Shown here: positions 27,148 through 36,653 of the stretch, one piece after another
Numbering within the stretch: the first letter of the stretch is position 1
Layout: every line of letters starts with the position of its first letter
Source: Methyloversatilis sp.
GTDB lineage: Bacteria > Pseudomonadota > Gammaproteobacteria > Burkholderiales > Rhodocyclaceae
Assembly: GCA_016791045.1 (NCBI GenBank)
Contig: JAEUNO010000019.1
Span: forward strand, 263,532-327,531
Direction of reading: 5' to 3'
DNA: 64,000 nt
Program-made: the position numbers and the translations under genes
The notes under the pieces: model-generated
Seen by the model: only the letters and a program-made list of their open reading frames with translations
Databases searched by the model: none
What the model was told of the DNA's origin: nothing

Positions 27148-28886
27148 CGCGCAGCAACCTCGCGGTGCACGGCCAGATGACGCGGCGTCCAGGCATGCGG
27201 CAGCTTGTGCACGAAGTGGTGGCGCGCGACGTGGTAGCTGGGGTCGAAGCCGTAGAAATTGCGGTGCATGCGGGACAGTTCTTCCTTGCGGTAATCGGCG
27301 AGCGGACGTTCGGCTTCGTGGGCCGCGCGCTCGGTCTGCTTGCGCATCACGCGATCGCGCAGATTGTACGACGCGGCCAGCAGCCGGGCTTCCTGCACCG
27401 CCGCATCGAGCACCTCACTGGCCGGCACATCGAGGCAGCGGTCGACGAAGCCGATGCGCATCGCCTCGGGCGCCGATAGCGGCAGCCGGCGCTGCATCAG
27501 CGCGTGCGCGGCGTCGGCACCGAGCCTGCGCGGCGCCAGATAGGTCCAGTATTCCGAGCCGTACAGATTGCCCATGTTCCTGTAGTGCGGATTCAGCATG
27601 ACGCTGCGCTGCGCCCACACCTCGTCCGCCGCCAGCGCAAGGAAGGCGCCGCCGGCACCGGCGTTGCCGCGCAGCAGCGATACGGTGAGGCGGTCGGTGG
27701 TGGTGATGATGTCCAGCGCGACGTCGTTCATCGCGTTGATGTTGCGCCACGATTCGTCGGCCGCGCTGTCGCCGTCGCGGTGCGCCGCCGCCTCGATGCA
27801 GTTCAGATCGATGCCATTGCTGAAGAAGCCGTCGCCGCCGGCGATCAGCAGCAGCTGCGTGTCGCGCTGCTTCACTTCGACCAGCGCGTCGCGCAGGCGC
27901 TGGCACTGTGCGGTGGACATCGCGCCATTGCAGAAGTCGAAACTCAGCACGCCAACGCGGGCCCCGCGCTCGCCGTGCTCGGTGTAGCGCAGCTCGCCCC
28001 ACTCATCGGCCGCCCGCATGAGCGGCACCGGACGTTCGGGCAGCGTGGCTGCCTCCGCCGCAAAGACCTGCGTTGCCGGCAGCTTGATCGGCGACGCTGC
28101 GTCACCGATGGCGACCGACACGCGCCCTATCCAGACGCCGCCATCGACGGTACGGCGCAGCAGCGCACCGTCACGCTGCGCCAGCACATCGCCCGGCGCT
28201 CCACCGAAATCGGCCAGCGCGTTCGTACTCGCCGGGTGTGCGTCGAACAGCCGGCAGAGCCGGGCGAACAGCGTGTCGACCACGCCCGGCTGGCCGTCGG
28301 AGGCGCGCATCTTCGCCAGCACCGTGGCGCTGTCGTCGCGCGACCAGTCGATCGCGCGGCGCGCCTGCGACAGTAAGCCGCGCCAGCCATCGACGGCAGG
28401 CACACTTTTCTGCGGCATGTCGCCGGCTGCGAAGCGGGCGAGCGCCGGCAAGGTCGCCGCGACCGCCGCATCGGTCACTTCGCGCCGATAGATGGCGGCC
28501 TTGGATGCGGCGCGCAGCGGGAAAGCGGCGTGCGCCCACACCGGGCCGGCGTCGAAATCGCCATCCGCCTGCAGCACGGTGACGCCCCACTCAGGCTGCC
28601 CCTCGACGATGGCCCAGTCCAGTGCCGCCGGGCCACGGTCGCCGGGTGGACCCGGGTGCACGACGAAACACGGCACGGCGCGCCACACCGAATCCGGGAT
28701 GCGCCGCTTCAGGAAGGGCGCCAGCACGAGGTCGGGGCGGAACAGCGCAACCGCTTCTTCGGTCACCGCGTCGGCGATGTCCAGTTCGACCGACAGCGCG
28801 TGACCGAGCGCCGTCAGCTCGGCGTACAGCCGCTGGCTCAGGCTGTTGAAGCTGTGGCACAGCAGCAGGATGCGCAGCGCCGGCAT
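27144..28886 (-). CDS. hypX: HypX/HoxX, CO-ligand synthesis for [NiFe] hydrogenase
   Basis: A 580-residue two-domain protein. Residues about 1-270 resemble methionyl-tRNA formyltransferase folds (VVHPGPPGDRGPAALDWAI). Residues about 300-540 are enoyl-CoA hydratase/crotonase-like (GGDGFFSNGIDLNCIE, RGNAGAGGAFLALAADEVW). HypX takes the formyl group of N10-formyl-tetrahydrofolate, passes it to CoA and releases CO for the active-site iron under aerobic conditions. Its presence fits an aerobic hydrogen oxidiser. The start overlaps the hypE stop by one base. Confidence 0.9.
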   Translation of the reverse strand: MPALRILLLCHSFNSLSQRLYAELTALGHALSVELDIADAVTEEAVALFRPDLVLAPFLKRRIPDSVWRAVPCFVVHPGPPGDRGPAALDWAIVEGQPEWGVTVLQADGDFDAGPVWAHAAFPLRAASKAAIYRREVTDAAVAATLPALARFAAGDMPQKSVPAVDGWRGLLSQARRAIDWSRDDSATVLAKMRASDGQPGVVDTLFARLCRLFDAHPASTNALADFGGAPGDVLAQRDGALLRRTVDGGVWIGRVSVAIGDAASPIKLPATQVFAAEAATLPERPVPLMRAADEWGELRYTEHGERGARVGVLSFDFCNGAMSTAQCQRLRDALVEVKQRDTQLLLIAGGDGFFSNGIDLNCIEAAAHRDGDSAADESWRNINAMNDVALDIITTTDRLTVSLLRGNAGAGGAFLALAADEVWAQRSVMLNPHYRNMGNLYGSEYWTYLAPRRLGADAAHALMQRRLPLSAPEAMRIGFVDRCLDVPASEVLDAAVQEARLLAASYNLRDRVMRKQTERAAHEAERPLADYRKEELSRMHRNFYGFDPSYHVARHHFVHKLPHAWTPRHLAVHREVAAR

Positions 28887-29962
28887 CAGCAGATGCGCGG
28901 CAACTGCTCTCCGCTCAGCCAGTCGACCACGCGCCGGCCACCGAAGCGGGTGTTCATCTGCACGAAGTGGTGCGTGTCTGCCTGCACGACGCCGATACGT
29001 GCGGCATCCACGCCGCGCGGATGCGCGCGCATCGCCGCCAGCACCGCGTCGGCCTGATCCGCCGACACGATGGCGACCAGCTTGCCTTCGTTGGCAACGT
29101 ACAGCGAATCGAGCCCGAGCAGTTCGCAAGCGGCGTCGACTTCGGGCTTGACCGGTATGGCCGCCTCGTCGAGCAACATGCCGACGCCCGACTGGCCGGC
29201 GATTTCGTTCAGCGTGGTGGCCAGGCCGCCGCGCGTCGGGTCGCGCAGCGTGCGGATCGCCGGGCACACCGCCAGCATGTCGGCGACCAGGCCGTTCAGC
29301 GCCGCGGTGTCCGACACGATGGTCGTTTCGAACTCCAGCGACTCGCGTTGCGACAGCACCGCCACGCCATGATCGCCCACGGTGCCCGACAGCAGGATGA
29401 CGTCGCCCGGCCGCGCATTCGCGCCCGACACGTCGATGCCGTGCGGCACCACGCCGACCCCGGTGGTGCTGATGAACACGCCGTCGCCCTTGCCCTGCTC
29501 CACCACCTTGGTGTCGCCGGTCACCACCGCCACGCCAGCTTCGCGCGCCGCCGCCGCCATCGACTGCACGATGCGCTTCAGGTCGGCCAGCGGAAAGCCC
29601 TCTTCGAGGATGAAGCTGGCCGACAGATAGAGCGGCGTTGCGCCCATCATCGCCACGTCGTTCACCGTGCCGTGCACGCTGAGCGCACCGATGTCGCCGC
29701 CGGGAAAGAACAGCGGCGAAATGACGTGCGCGTCGGTCGCCATCACCAGGCGGCTGCCCTGCGGAATGGCCAGCGACGCGCCGTCGTTGCCCTGGCGCAG
29801 GAAGGGATTGTCGAAGGCGGCGAGGAAGATTTCGTCGATCAGCTGCGCCGCGGCGCGGCCGCCGGCGCCGTGGCCCATGTCGATGCGGCCGTTGCGGATG
29901 TCCAGCGGCCGGACGTAGCCGGCACGCACCGTGCCGCCGGTCGAATTGTCGCGTGCGTTCAT
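28886..29962 (-). CDS. hypE: HypE, carbamoyl dehydratase
   Basis: A 358-residue AIR-synthase-like protein: DMGHGAGGRAAAQLIDEIF, MATDAHVISPLFFPGGDIG, HGTVNDVAMMGA, VVTGDTKVVE. The last residues are LPRIC, whose terminal Cys carries the thiocarbamate that HypE dehydrates to thiocyanate, the source of the cyanide ligands. The start is the ATG at 29962, which overlaps the hypD stop by 4 bases. Confidence 0.95.
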   Translation of the reverse strand: MNARDNSTGGTVRAGYVRPLDIRNGRIDMGHGAGGRAAAQLIDEIFLAAFDNPFLRQGNDGASLAIPQGSRLVMATDAHVISPLFFPGGDIGALSVHGTVNDVAMMGATPLYLSASFILEEGFPLADLKRIVQSMAAAAREAGVAVVTGDTKVVEQGKGDGVFISTTGVGVVPHGIDVSGANARPGDVILLSGTVGDHGVAVLSQRESLEFETTIVSDTAALNGLVADMLAVCPAIRTLRDPTRGGLATTLNEIAGQSGVGMLLDEAAIPVKPEVDAACELLGLDSLYVANEGKLVAIVSADQADAVLAAMRAHPRGVDAARIGVVQADTHHFVQMNTRFGGRRVVDWLSGEQLPRIC

Positions 29963-31101
29963 GCGCTCACCTTGACGAGAATGTCCTTGAATCTTCCGTA
30001 CGCATAGTGCGCCGCGCACGCCCCCTCGCTCGACACCATGCAGGAACCGACCGGGTTTTCCGGCGTGCACACGGTGCCGAAAATCTTGCAGTCGGTCGGC
30101 TTCTTGACGCCGCGCAGGATGGCGCCGCACTCGCAGGCCTTGTTGTCGGCCACCGGCTTGTAGCCGACGTCGAAGCGGCGCTCGGCGTCGAACTCGGCGA
30201 AGGCCGGGCGGATCTTCAGCGCGCTGTACGGCACTTCGCCCAGGCCGCGCCATTCGAAGCTGGGTCGCAGTTCGAACACTTCGGATACCTTCTGCTGCGC
30301 GGCGAGGTTGCCGTCGCGGTCGACCGCGCGGGTGAATTCGTTCTCGACGTGGGCGCGGCCCTCGTTCACCTGACGCACCAGCATCAGGATGGCCTGCATC
30401 ACGTCCAGCGGCTCGAAGCCGGCGATCACCACCGGCTTGCGGTATTCCTCGGCGAAGTGCTCGTAGGGTGCGGCGCCGATGACGATGCTCACGTGCGCCG
30501 GGCCGATGAAACCGTCGATCGGCACCGTGCCGTACTGGCGCACCTCCGGTGACTCCAGGATGTGGGTGATGGCGGACGGGGTCAGCACGTGGCAGCACAG
30601 CACGCTGAAATTCTTCAGACCCTCGCGCTGCGCGCGCAGGATGGCCAGCGCGGTCGGCGGCGTCGTCGTTTCGAAGCCGATGGCGAAGAACACCACCTCT
30701 CGACCCGGGTTGTCGCGCGCGATGGTGAGCGCGTCGGTCGCCGAATACACCATGCGGATGTCGCCGCCGCGCGCCTTGGCCTTCGTCAGCGACAGGTTGT
30801 CGGACGCCGGCACGCGCATCGTGTCGCCGTAGGTGCAGACGATGACATCGTGTTCGAGCGCCAGCTTGATCGCCATGTCGACGCGGCCGATCGGCAGCAC
30901 GCAGACCGGGCAGCCCGGGCCGTGGATCATGCGCACGTTCGGCGGCAGCAGTTCGCGCACGCCGTAGCGCGAAATGGCGTGCGTGTGGCCGCCGCAGAAC
31001 TCCATGAAGCTGTACTGGCGGGCCGGATCGGCTTCGGCACGCAGGCGCTCGCCAATCTTGCGGGCGACGTCGCCGTCGCGGAATTCGTCGATGTATTTCA
31101 T
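29959..31101 (-). CDS. hypD: HypD, Fe-S scaffold for Fe(CN)2CO assembly
   Basis: A 380-residue protein with FMEFCGGHTHAISRYG, HGPGCPVCVLP, a GFETTTPPTA stretch and the 4Fe-4S region with C-terminal cysteines (CECGAILRG, CKIFG, VCTPENPVGSCMVSSEGACAAHY read in parts). HypD together with HypC holds the iron while CN and CO ligands are attached. The ATG at 31101 overlaps hypC by 4 bases; the frame continues open upstream but shows no HypD features. Confidence 0.95.
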   Translation of the reverse strand: MKYIDEFRDGDVARKIGERLRAEADPARQYSFMEFCGGHTHAISRYGVRELLPPNVRMIHGPGCPVCVLPIGRVDMAIKLALEHDVIVCTYGDTMRVPASDNLSLTKAKARGGDIRMVYSATDALTIARDNPGREVVFFAIGFETTTPPTALAILRAQREGLKNFSVLCCHVLTPSAITHILESPEVRQYGTVPIDGFIGPAHVSIVIGAAPYEHFAEEYRKPVVIAGFEPLDVMQAILMLVRQVNEGRAHVENEFTRAVDRDGNLAAQQKVSEVFELRPSFEWRGLGEVPYSALKIRPAFAEFDAERRFDVGYKPVADNKACECGAILRGVKKPTDCKIFGTVCTPENPVGSCMVSSEGACAAHYAYGRFKDILVKVSA

Positions 31102-31340
31102 GCGGACGCTCCGTCTGCTGCGGCGGCTTCGGCCATCTCGCCGAACAGCGCCAGCGTGCGCTCGGCCTCTTCCGGGTCGATCATGCCGATGGCGTGGCCG
31201 ACATGGATGATGACGTAGTCGCCGACCTGCGCCTCGGGCACCAGTTCGATCGACACGTCCTTGCGGATGCCGCCGAGGTTCACCACTGCGCGTTCGTCGG
31301 CGCGCAGTTCGACCAGTCTGGCGGGGATGGCTAGACACAT
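31098..31340 (-). CDS. hypC: HypC chaperone
   Basis: An 80-residue OB-fold chaperone starting [12 protein letters not shown], where Cys2 binds the iron carrier. It contains the usual GDYVIIHVGHAIGMIDPEEAE core. It partners HypD and carries the Fe(CN)2CO unit to the hydrogenase large subunit. It overlaps the end of hypF by 10 bases. HoxL, about 6 kb upstream in the same operon, is a second HypC-type protein. Confidence 0.94.
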   Translation of the reverse strand: MCLAIPARLVELRADERAVVNLGGIRKDVSIELVPEAQVGDYVIIHVGHAIGMIDPEEAERTLALFGEMAEAAAADGASA

Positions 31341-32476
31341 GACAGGGACTCCGTGAGCACGCCGGGTGCGAGGTGGATCTGCTGCGCGACCGCCCAGGCC
31401 TGGCCGAGCGCCAGACCGGCGTCGCCACAGGAGGTGGCCTGCGGACGCAGCACGCGCAGGCCGCGGCGCTGCAGCCGCAGCGTGACGCGACGCGTGAGCA
31501 GCGCATTCATGAAACAGCCGCCGCCGAGGCAGACGGTATCGACCTGAGTGTCCTGCGCGGCGGCGATCGCCCACTGCGCGAGGCCGTCGGCCAGCATCAG
31601 GTGGAACCAGGCGGCCGCTTCGTCGCATCGATCTTCGCCGTCCGGCCAGTCGAGCAGCCGGGCGAGCAGCGGACGCAGATCGAGCATGCTGTCGCCCGCC
31701 ACCTCGACGACGCTGTCCAGCGTCGGTTCGCCGTGCGCGGCAAACCAGCGCTTGGCGGCCGATTCGAGCGCGATGGCGGCTTCGGCCTCGTGCGACTGAC
31801 GCACGCTGACGCCGAGCGCGCCGGCGGCGGCGTCGAACCAGCGGCCGGTGCTGGTGGTGGGCGGGCTGTTCAGGCCGGTATCGAGCATGCGGGCGACGGT
31901 GCGCGCGGCCTGCGCGCCGACTGTTGCGGTGTAGCGCGTCTCGATGTCGGCGCCGCGACCCAGCGTCTGCATCGCCGCGGCGGCCATGCGCCAAGGCTCG
32001 CGTGCGGCCACGTCGCCGCCGGCCAGGCGCAGCGGCCACAGGTGGCCGAGCCGGCGCCAGTCGCCGGGGGCGACCCACAGCAGTTCGCCACCCCAGGCCA
32101 CGCCGTCGGTGCCGAGGCCGACGCCGTCGAGCGCCAGCCCGATCACCGGTTCGGTCAGGCCGTGTTCGGCCATCACCGCGGCGATGTGCGCGTGGTGATG
32201 CTGCACGCCGATGGCCGGCACGCCCAGCCGGTCGGCCAGCGCAACGGCCCGCTGCGTGCTGAAGAAATCCGGATGCAGATCATGTGCGATCGCTGCGACC
32301 GGCGAGATCGCCTGCGCGAGCAGCGTGTCCAGCGAACGGTCGAGCGCCACACAGGCCTGCGGGTCGCCGAGGTCGCCGTGCATCGGCGACCAGACGGCAC
32401 GGCCATCCTCGAACAGGCAGGCGGCGTTCTTCAGCCAGGCACCGGCCGCCAGCACGGTGGGGAGCCGGGGGCTCAT
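31331..32476 (-). CDS. hypF: HypF, short form (Kae1-like domain only)
   Basis: A 381-residue protein against about 750 for full HypF. It holds only the C-terminal carbamoyl-transfer/Kae1-like domain: [14 protein letters not shown] with the metal-binding His, [17 protein letters not shown], and [10 protein letters not shown]. The acylphosphatase, zinc-finger and YrdC domains are absent. R. eutropha HypF1 is similarly shortened. It would carbamoylate the HypE thiol, but the carbamoyl-adenylate must be supplied by another protein or a second HypF. The start overlaps hypB by 4 bases, and no frame remnant of the missing domains is visible upstream. Confidence 0.9.
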   Translation of the reverse strand: MSPRLPTVLAAGAWLKNAACLFEDGRAVWSPMHGDLGDPQACVALDRSLDTLLAQAISPVAAIAHDLHPDFFSTQRAVALADRLGVPAIGVQHHHAHIAAVMAEHGLTEPVIGLALDGVGLGTDGVAWGGELLWVAPGDWRRLGHLWPLRLAGGDVAAREPWRMAAAAMQTLGRGADIETRYTATVGAQAARTVARMLDTGLNSPPTTSTGRWFDAAAGALGVSVRQSHEAEAAIALESAAKRWFAAHGEPTLDSVVEVAGDSMLDLRPLLARLLDWPDGEDRCDEAAAWFHLMLADGLAQWAIAAAQDTQVDTVCLGGGCFMNALLTRRVTLRLQRRGLRVLRPQATSCGDAGLALGQAWAVAQQIHLAPGVLTESLSCV

Positions 32477-33432
32477 GACGCGATGCTCCGCACGATGCCG
32501 GCCCGCAGGCTGGCCACGGCGTCGGCCTTCAGTCGCGATTCGATCCACGCCAGCCAGTCACCCATGCCTTCGCCGGTGGTGGCCGACACCCGGATCACCT
32601 GGATGTCCGGATTGACGCGGCGCGCGAAGGCGATGCAGCGCTCGATGTCGAAGTTCAGGTAGGGCAGCAGGTCGATCTTGTTCACCAGCATCAGCGAGCT
32701 GGCGGCGAACATGTCCGGGTATTTGAGCGGCTTGTCCTCGCCTTCGGTCACCGACAGGATGGCCACCTTGGCCGCCTCGCCCAGATCCCACATCGCCGGG
32801 CACACGAGGTTGCCGACGTTCTCGATGAACAGCAGGCTGCGCTCCTCACCGTGATCGTGCCGATGCAGGCGGGCGAAGGCTTCGGCCACCATCGGTGCGT
32901 CGAGGTGACAGCCCTTGCCGGTGTTCACCTGTAGCGCCGGCGCGCCGGTTGCACGGATGCGGTCGGCGTCGAACGAGGTCTGCTGGTCGCCCTCGATCAC
33001 CGCCACCGGCAGGCCCGGCGCGCGCGCCTTCAGCGCCTCGATGGTCGCGCACAGCAGCGTGGTCTTGCCGGAGCCCGGGCTGGACACGAAGTTCAACGCG
33101 GTCACGGCGTACGCCGCGAACTGCGCGCGGTTCTGCGCCGCCACGCGGTCGTTCTCGCCGAGGATGTCGGTTTCGAGCCTGATCGCGCGCGCCTGGCTCA
33201 TGCCGGGCACCGACACCTTCGCCGCACCGGCGCCGAAATGCAGGTCGCCGCTGGTCGGGTCCACCGCGACGTGCGAGGCCCCCGCATGCGCCGGTTCCGC
33301 CCGGCGGATCGCCGGCGCACCGGACTTCGCCCGCCGCGCCGCAGGTGAATAGGGGCTGGGCGGATGGGCGTGCCCGTGCCCTTCCATCGTCACCTGGCTG
33401 CCGTCACCGGCACATCCGCACACTACGCACAT
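32473..33432 (-). CDS. hypB: HypB nickel-insertion GTPase
   Basis: A 319-residue GTPase. The N-terminal MCVVCGCAG forms the high-affinity nickel motif, followed by a short His-containing linker (HGHAHPP) of roughly 90 residues. The G-domain has [18 protein letters not shown], a metal-site CH pair in TGKGCHLDA, and [10 protein letters not shown]. HypB with HypA loads nickel into the hydrogenase after the iron ligands are in place. The start overlaps nothing upstream; a REP-type repeat fills the gap to hypA. Confidence 0.94.
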   Translation of the reverse strand: MCVVCGCAGDGSQVTMEGHGHAHPPSPYSPAARRAKSGAPAIRRAEPAHAGASHVAVDPTSGDLHFGAGAAKVSVPGMSQARAIRLETDILGENDRVAAQNRAQFAAYAVTALNFVSSPGSGKTTLLCATIEALKARAPGLPVAVIEGDQQTSFDADRIRATGAPALQVNTGKGCHLDAPMVAEAFARLHRHDHGEERSLLFIENVGNLVCPAMWDLGEAAKVAILSVTEGEDKPLKYPDMFAASSLMLVNKIDLLPYLNFDIERCIAFARRVNPDIQVIRVSATTGEGMGDWLAWIESRLKADAVASLRAGIVRSIAS

Positions 33433-33478
33433 ATCGATCTCCTCCGTCCTTGCCCGGTCTGAGCCGGGTCTAAATTTC

Positions 33479-33566
33479 CTGTGGGAGCGAGCTTGCTCGC
33501 GATGCGACGCGAAAAACCCCGCGGTGCCGTGCAGCCGCCCTATCGCGAGCAAGCTCGCTCCTACAG
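33479..33566. repeat. Inverted REP pair between hypA and hypB
   Basis: Bases 33479-33503 and 33542-33566 are 25-bp inverted copies that differ at one position (CTGT then G or A, followed by GGAGCGAGC, TTGCTCGCGAT). Each copy is itself an imperfect hairpin. The CTGTAGGAGCG/CTGTGGGAGCG head is that of REP elements common in Pseudomonas and its relatives. The pair lies in the transcribed hypA-hypB gap, where it would fold into a stable RNA structure. Confidence 0.88.
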
Positions 33567-33581
33567 AATCGAAACCAGCTC

Positions 33582-33926
33582 TCAGTCCTCTACCTGCATG
33601 TCGATCACCTTCAGTTCGGTGCCGCCGGTCGGCTGCAGCCGGTAGCCGCCGCAGTGCGCGCAGGCGTCGCCGCGCTGCGCGATCTGCACGGTGAGGCTGC
33701 AGTCCATGCACCAGGCTTCGCCCGGTGGTTCGTCGATATCGATGCGCGCGCCGTCGAGCAGCGTGCCGGGGGCGATGGCTTCGAGCGCGAAGCGCAGCGC
33801 GCGCGACTCGACGCCGGCCAGCTGGCCCGCCTCCAGCCGCAGATGCGTGACGCGGGCGAAGCGCTCGCGTTCGGCGGTGCGTTCGACCAGCTGCAGGATG
33901 CCGCCGGCCAGACTGGCTTCATGCAT
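33582..33926 (-). CDS. hypA: HypA nickel chaperone
   Basis: A 114-residue protein. MHE at the N-terminus supplies the nickel-binding amino group and His2. The zinc site is built from CMDC and CAHC (about residues 72-93). The core [25 protein letters not shown] is typical. It delivers nickel together with HypB. The start overlaps hoxV by 8 bases, and a REP pair follows before hypB. Confidence 0.94.
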   Translation of the reverse strand: MHEASLAGGILQLVERTAERERFARVTHLRLEAGQLAGVESRALRFALEAIAPGTLLDGARIDIDEPPGEAWCMDCSLTVQIAQRGDACAHCGGYRLQPTGGTELKVIDMQVED

Positions 33927-34998
33927 GGGCCGCCTCCGGCACACCCGCCACCTGGTAGCGCACACAGGGGTCGTAGGCCGCCATCAGCAGCGCAACGCGG
34001 TGCGCACACCCGGGTGCAGTCGGGTCCAGCTTTTCGAGCGCGACGGCCACCGCGCCGTCGGCATCGAAATTCCATTCGGTCGGCGCCAGCACATGGCAGG
34101 CGGCAATGCGCGCGTCGTCGCCGTGGCCGTCCAGCAGCACGTGATGCACGAGCAGACCGCGCGCCATTTCCGCCCACGCCAGCCCTTCGCCCGGCGCCAG
34201 CGCGATACGGCCGCTGCGCAGATGGCCTTCGCCGCCGGGCAGCGCGAGGCGCACCAGTTCGGCCAGCCGCGCGGCGAAGCGATCGGAGGCCGAGCGTGCC
34301 AGCGTGGAATCGGCCAGACGCGTCCAGCAGCCGGTTTCGGCACAGGCACCGTCGATGCGCGGACGACGGGTGAAGGCAGCGTCCTGCGTCATCGCGGCGG
34401 CCAGTGCGCGCAGCGCCGCTTCACTGGCATGCACGTGCAGCGCCGGTGCCGCGGCGACCGGTGCATCAGCCAGCGCGGCGCTGTCGCGCAGCAGGCGGGC
34501 CAGCCAGGACGGTGCGGCGTCGCGCCAGTCGGCAAAGGCCTGCTGCGGTGCGCGCTCGAAGGCGGCGAGCCAGCGTGCCGATGCGACGCCGAGCAGGTGG
34601 CGCTCGATCCAGCCCGCCAGGTTGTCGGTGCACGCGTCGTCGCGCAGCACCGGACAGGCGGCCAGCGCGCACGCGGCGTCGGCCGACGGCCCGGCCGTCA
34701 GCAGTGTCGGCCAGTCGAGCAGGATGCGGCGCAAGTGTTCGCGCAGCGTTTCGCCGCGCAAGGTGTCGGGCAGTAGCGTGTCGCGGCCCTTTGCGGCATC
34801 GACCGCGGCGCGTGCGCACAGCCGGTGCGCGTGGCTGCACAGGCTGAATACGGCGCCGAGCAGGTCGGGCAGCGATTGCGCCGGGCGACCGACAGCCAGG
34901 CGCGCGGCCCAGTCCGGACGCTGACCGCTCAGCGCGGCCGGGCGCGGAGCACCCGGCTGCACGCGCAGCACGCCGGCCAGTGCGTCGAGCGACATCAT
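33919..34998 (-). CDS. hoxV: HoxV/HupK hydrogenase assembly scaffold
   Basis: A 359-residue relative of the hydrogenase large subunit without the full active-site motifs. A single CSHAHRLCARAAVDA near residue 55 stands for the L1 motif, and AYDPCVRYQV near the end for the L2 motif. HupK/HoxV is thought to be a scaffold on which the Fe(CN)2CO group is passed to HoxG in aerobic hydrogenase systems. It overlaps hoxT by 4 bases and hypA by 8. Confidence 0.86.
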   Translation of the reverse strand: MMSLDALAGVLRVQPGAPRPAALSGQRPDWAARLAVGRPAQSLPDLLGAVFSLCSHAHRLCARAAVDAAKGRDTLLPDTLRGETLREHLRRILLDWPTLLTAGPSADAACALAACPVLRDDACTDNLAGWIERHLLGVASARWLAAFERAPQQAFADWRDAAPSWLARLLRDSAALADAPVAAAPALHVHASEAALRALAAAMTQDAAFTRRPRIDGACAETGCWTRLADSTLARSASDRFAARLAELVRLALPGGEGHLRSGRIALAPGEGLAWAEMARGLLVHHVLLDGHGDDARIAACHVLAPTEWNFDADGAVAVALEKLDPTAPGCAHRVALLMAAYDPCVRYQVAGVPEAAHA

Positions 34999-35501
34999 GG
35001 CGCGCGGCTCCGGCCGAACAGGAAGCCGCGGCGCGCCGGGCGTTCCGGCTGTTCCGCCGCGTCGTTCGCCACCTCGGGCAGCGGTTCGCGCAGTCGCGCC
35101 AGCACCGCCTGCGCGGTGGCGACGGCGGTGTCCTGCGACGCGAAATCGAACATCGGCGAAAACAGCGAACAGGCGTCGAAAGTGCCGATGGCCGCTTCGT
35201 GCGCGCCGATGAAGTCGAAGTGCTCACGTCCGACCGCCAGCCGGCGCGTGACGCCGACGCGCCCGAGCTCGTCCTCGCGGGCCAGCGGCAGGCGCACCAG
35301 ATTCATGAACCACGGCGTCACCAGCACGCCGCTCGCGGCCGCCGGCAGGTCCGGCTCCGACGCGCACGGCTCGAAACCCACCGCCTCGATGCGCAGCGCC
35401 CCGTTCACGATCGGCAGCCCGGCCATGCGGGTGTCGGCGATCTGGCGGAACAGCGCTTCGAGGGCGCTTATGCGGTAGGCGAGCATCGGGTCGGTGGTCA
35501 T
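34995..35501 (-). CDS. hoxT: HoxT/HupJ (HybE family) assembly chaperone
   Basis: A 168-residue protein with the HybE pattern: VNGALRIEAVGFEP, GVLVTPWFMNLVRLP, and GAHEAAIGTFDACSLFSPMFDFASQDTAVATAQAVL (read in parts). HybE-type chaperones bind the small-subunit precursor and keep it from export until the large subunit is ready. The start is the ATG at 35501; about 38 bp separate it from hoxR. Confidence 0.87.
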   Translation of the reverse strand: MTTDPMLAYRISALEALFRQIADTRMAGLPIVNGALRIEAVGFEPCASEPDLPAAASGVLVTPWFMNLVRLPLAREDELGRVGVTRRLAVGREHFDFIGAHEAAIGTFDACSLFSPMFDFASQDTAVATAQAVLARLREPLPEVANDAAEQPERPARRGFLFGRSRAP

Positions 35502-35539
35502 GTCGGTCGCTCAGGTGCGGTGAGGTGGGGCGATCAACC

Positions 35540-35761
35540 TCAGTCGATCACCATGAACTGGTCGGCATCGCCGTCGCACTGCGGGCAGCGCCAGTGCGGC
35601 GGCAGGTCGGTGAATGCGGTGCCCGGCGCGATCTGCCACACCGGGTCGCCCTGCTGCGGGTCGTAGACCCACCAGCAGATCTTGCATTCGAGCTTCGCAT
35701 TGTCCGGCAACTTGCCGGCGTCGCCGAGATAGCTGCCTTCGAAGCGCACATTGGCCGACAT
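35540..35761 (-). CDS. hoxR: HoxR/HupI rubredoxin
   Basis: A 73-residue rubredoxin. CKICWWVYD and CPQCDGD bind one iron; the knuckles lack the usual CG in the first pair but are typical for hydrogenase-linked rubredoxins. HoxR helps biogenesis of the proximal 4Fe-3S cluster at high O2, which agrees with the O2-tolerant HoxK in this operon. hoxQ ends 2 bases upstream of the start. Confidence 0.92.
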   Translation of the reverse strand: MSANVRFEGSYLGDAGKLPDNAKLECKICWWVYDPQQGDPVWQIAPGTAFTDLPPHWRCPQCDGDADQFMVID

Positions 35762-35763
35762 GA

Positions 35764-36639
35764 TCAGTCGCCTTCCACCCAGGCCAGCACTTCGGTCAGG
35801 CGCTCGAACGAGTCCTCCAGATCTTCCTTCGCCGCCAGCGCGACTTCAGGCAGCGCGGACACTTCGACGGTGTTCAGGATGACCACGTCCTGCGAGTTGT
35901 AATACACGACGCGCCAGGTGTTGGGCACGCGCGTGTTGGTGATGCGACAGTTGCCGTAGCCGCGCGACAGGATGAGCACGCGGCCGGTGCCGAGGTGGTG
36001 GTCCATGAAGCCGATGTCTTCGACCGACATCGGCAGCAGCGTCAGGTTCACCACGTGCGCCGGCTTGCCCGGCTGCCAGGCGCGCCACTGGTCGCCGATC
36101 TCGGCCAGCAGCGCGGGCGCGTTCTGCACATTGGGCGGCAGCGCGCCCTGCCAGCGCGGTGCAGTGATCCACAGGTCGTCGGTGGCCGAGGTACGCAGCA
36201 CCTGCGGAATGGCGCCGACCTCCATCGTGTCGGACACGACGCAGCCGCCATCGCTGACGATGACGCGCCACACGCCGGCGAACACCGACTCCTGCACCGC
36301 CACGTGGTGGGCGGCATCGCCGTCGGTACGCACCTGCGCGCTGACCTCGCCCTCGCCCATGACCTGGTTGATCAGCTTCAGGTCCTCGGGCGGCAGCCGG
36401 GTCAGGTCGATGCTGCGGTTGCGGCCGTCGGTGCGCGTCTCGCCGAGGCAGGCGAGCACGTCGCGCAGCGCCAGATGCGCCTGTTCGTGGCCGACCAGCT
36501 CTTCCGGCTCGGGCAGGACGGGCGGGCGGAAGGTTTCCATGCCCTGAGGCATGTTCAGGTAGTGCAGCGTTTCGTCTTCGACCTGGGTGCCGGGGCCGAT
36601 GACGGCGACTGGAATGGGAAATGCGGGAAACTCTTTCAC
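35764..36639 (-). CDS. hoxQ: HoxQ/HupH hydrogenase assembly chaperone
   Basis: A 291-residue HupH-type protein: FPAFPIPVAVIGPGTQVEDE, NMPQGMETFRPP, LLPMSVEDIGFMDHHLGTG and YGNCRITNTRVPNTWRVVYYNS (read in parts). With HoxO it forms a complex that protects the HoxK small-subunit precursor in aerobic conditions. The GTG at 36639 has GGAG at 8 bases and is preferred; a TTG at 36657 overlapping the hoxO stop is an alternative. Confidence 0.88.
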   Translation of the reverse strand: MKEFPAFPIPVAVIGPGTQVEDETLHYLNMPQGMETFRPPVLPEPEELVGHEQAHLALRDVLACLGETRTDGRNRSIDLTRLPPEDLKLINQVMGEGEVSAQVRTDGDAAHHVAVQESVFAGVWRVIVSDGGCVVSDTMEVGAIPQVLRTSATDDLWITAPRWQGALPPNVQNAPALLAEIGDQWRAWQPGKPAHVVNLTLLPMSVEDIGFMDHHLGTGRVLILSRGYGNCRITNTRVPNTWRVVYYNSQDVVILNTVEVSALPEVALAAKEDLEDSFERLTEVLAWVEGD

Positions 36640-36653
36640 GTGCCGTACTCCGC

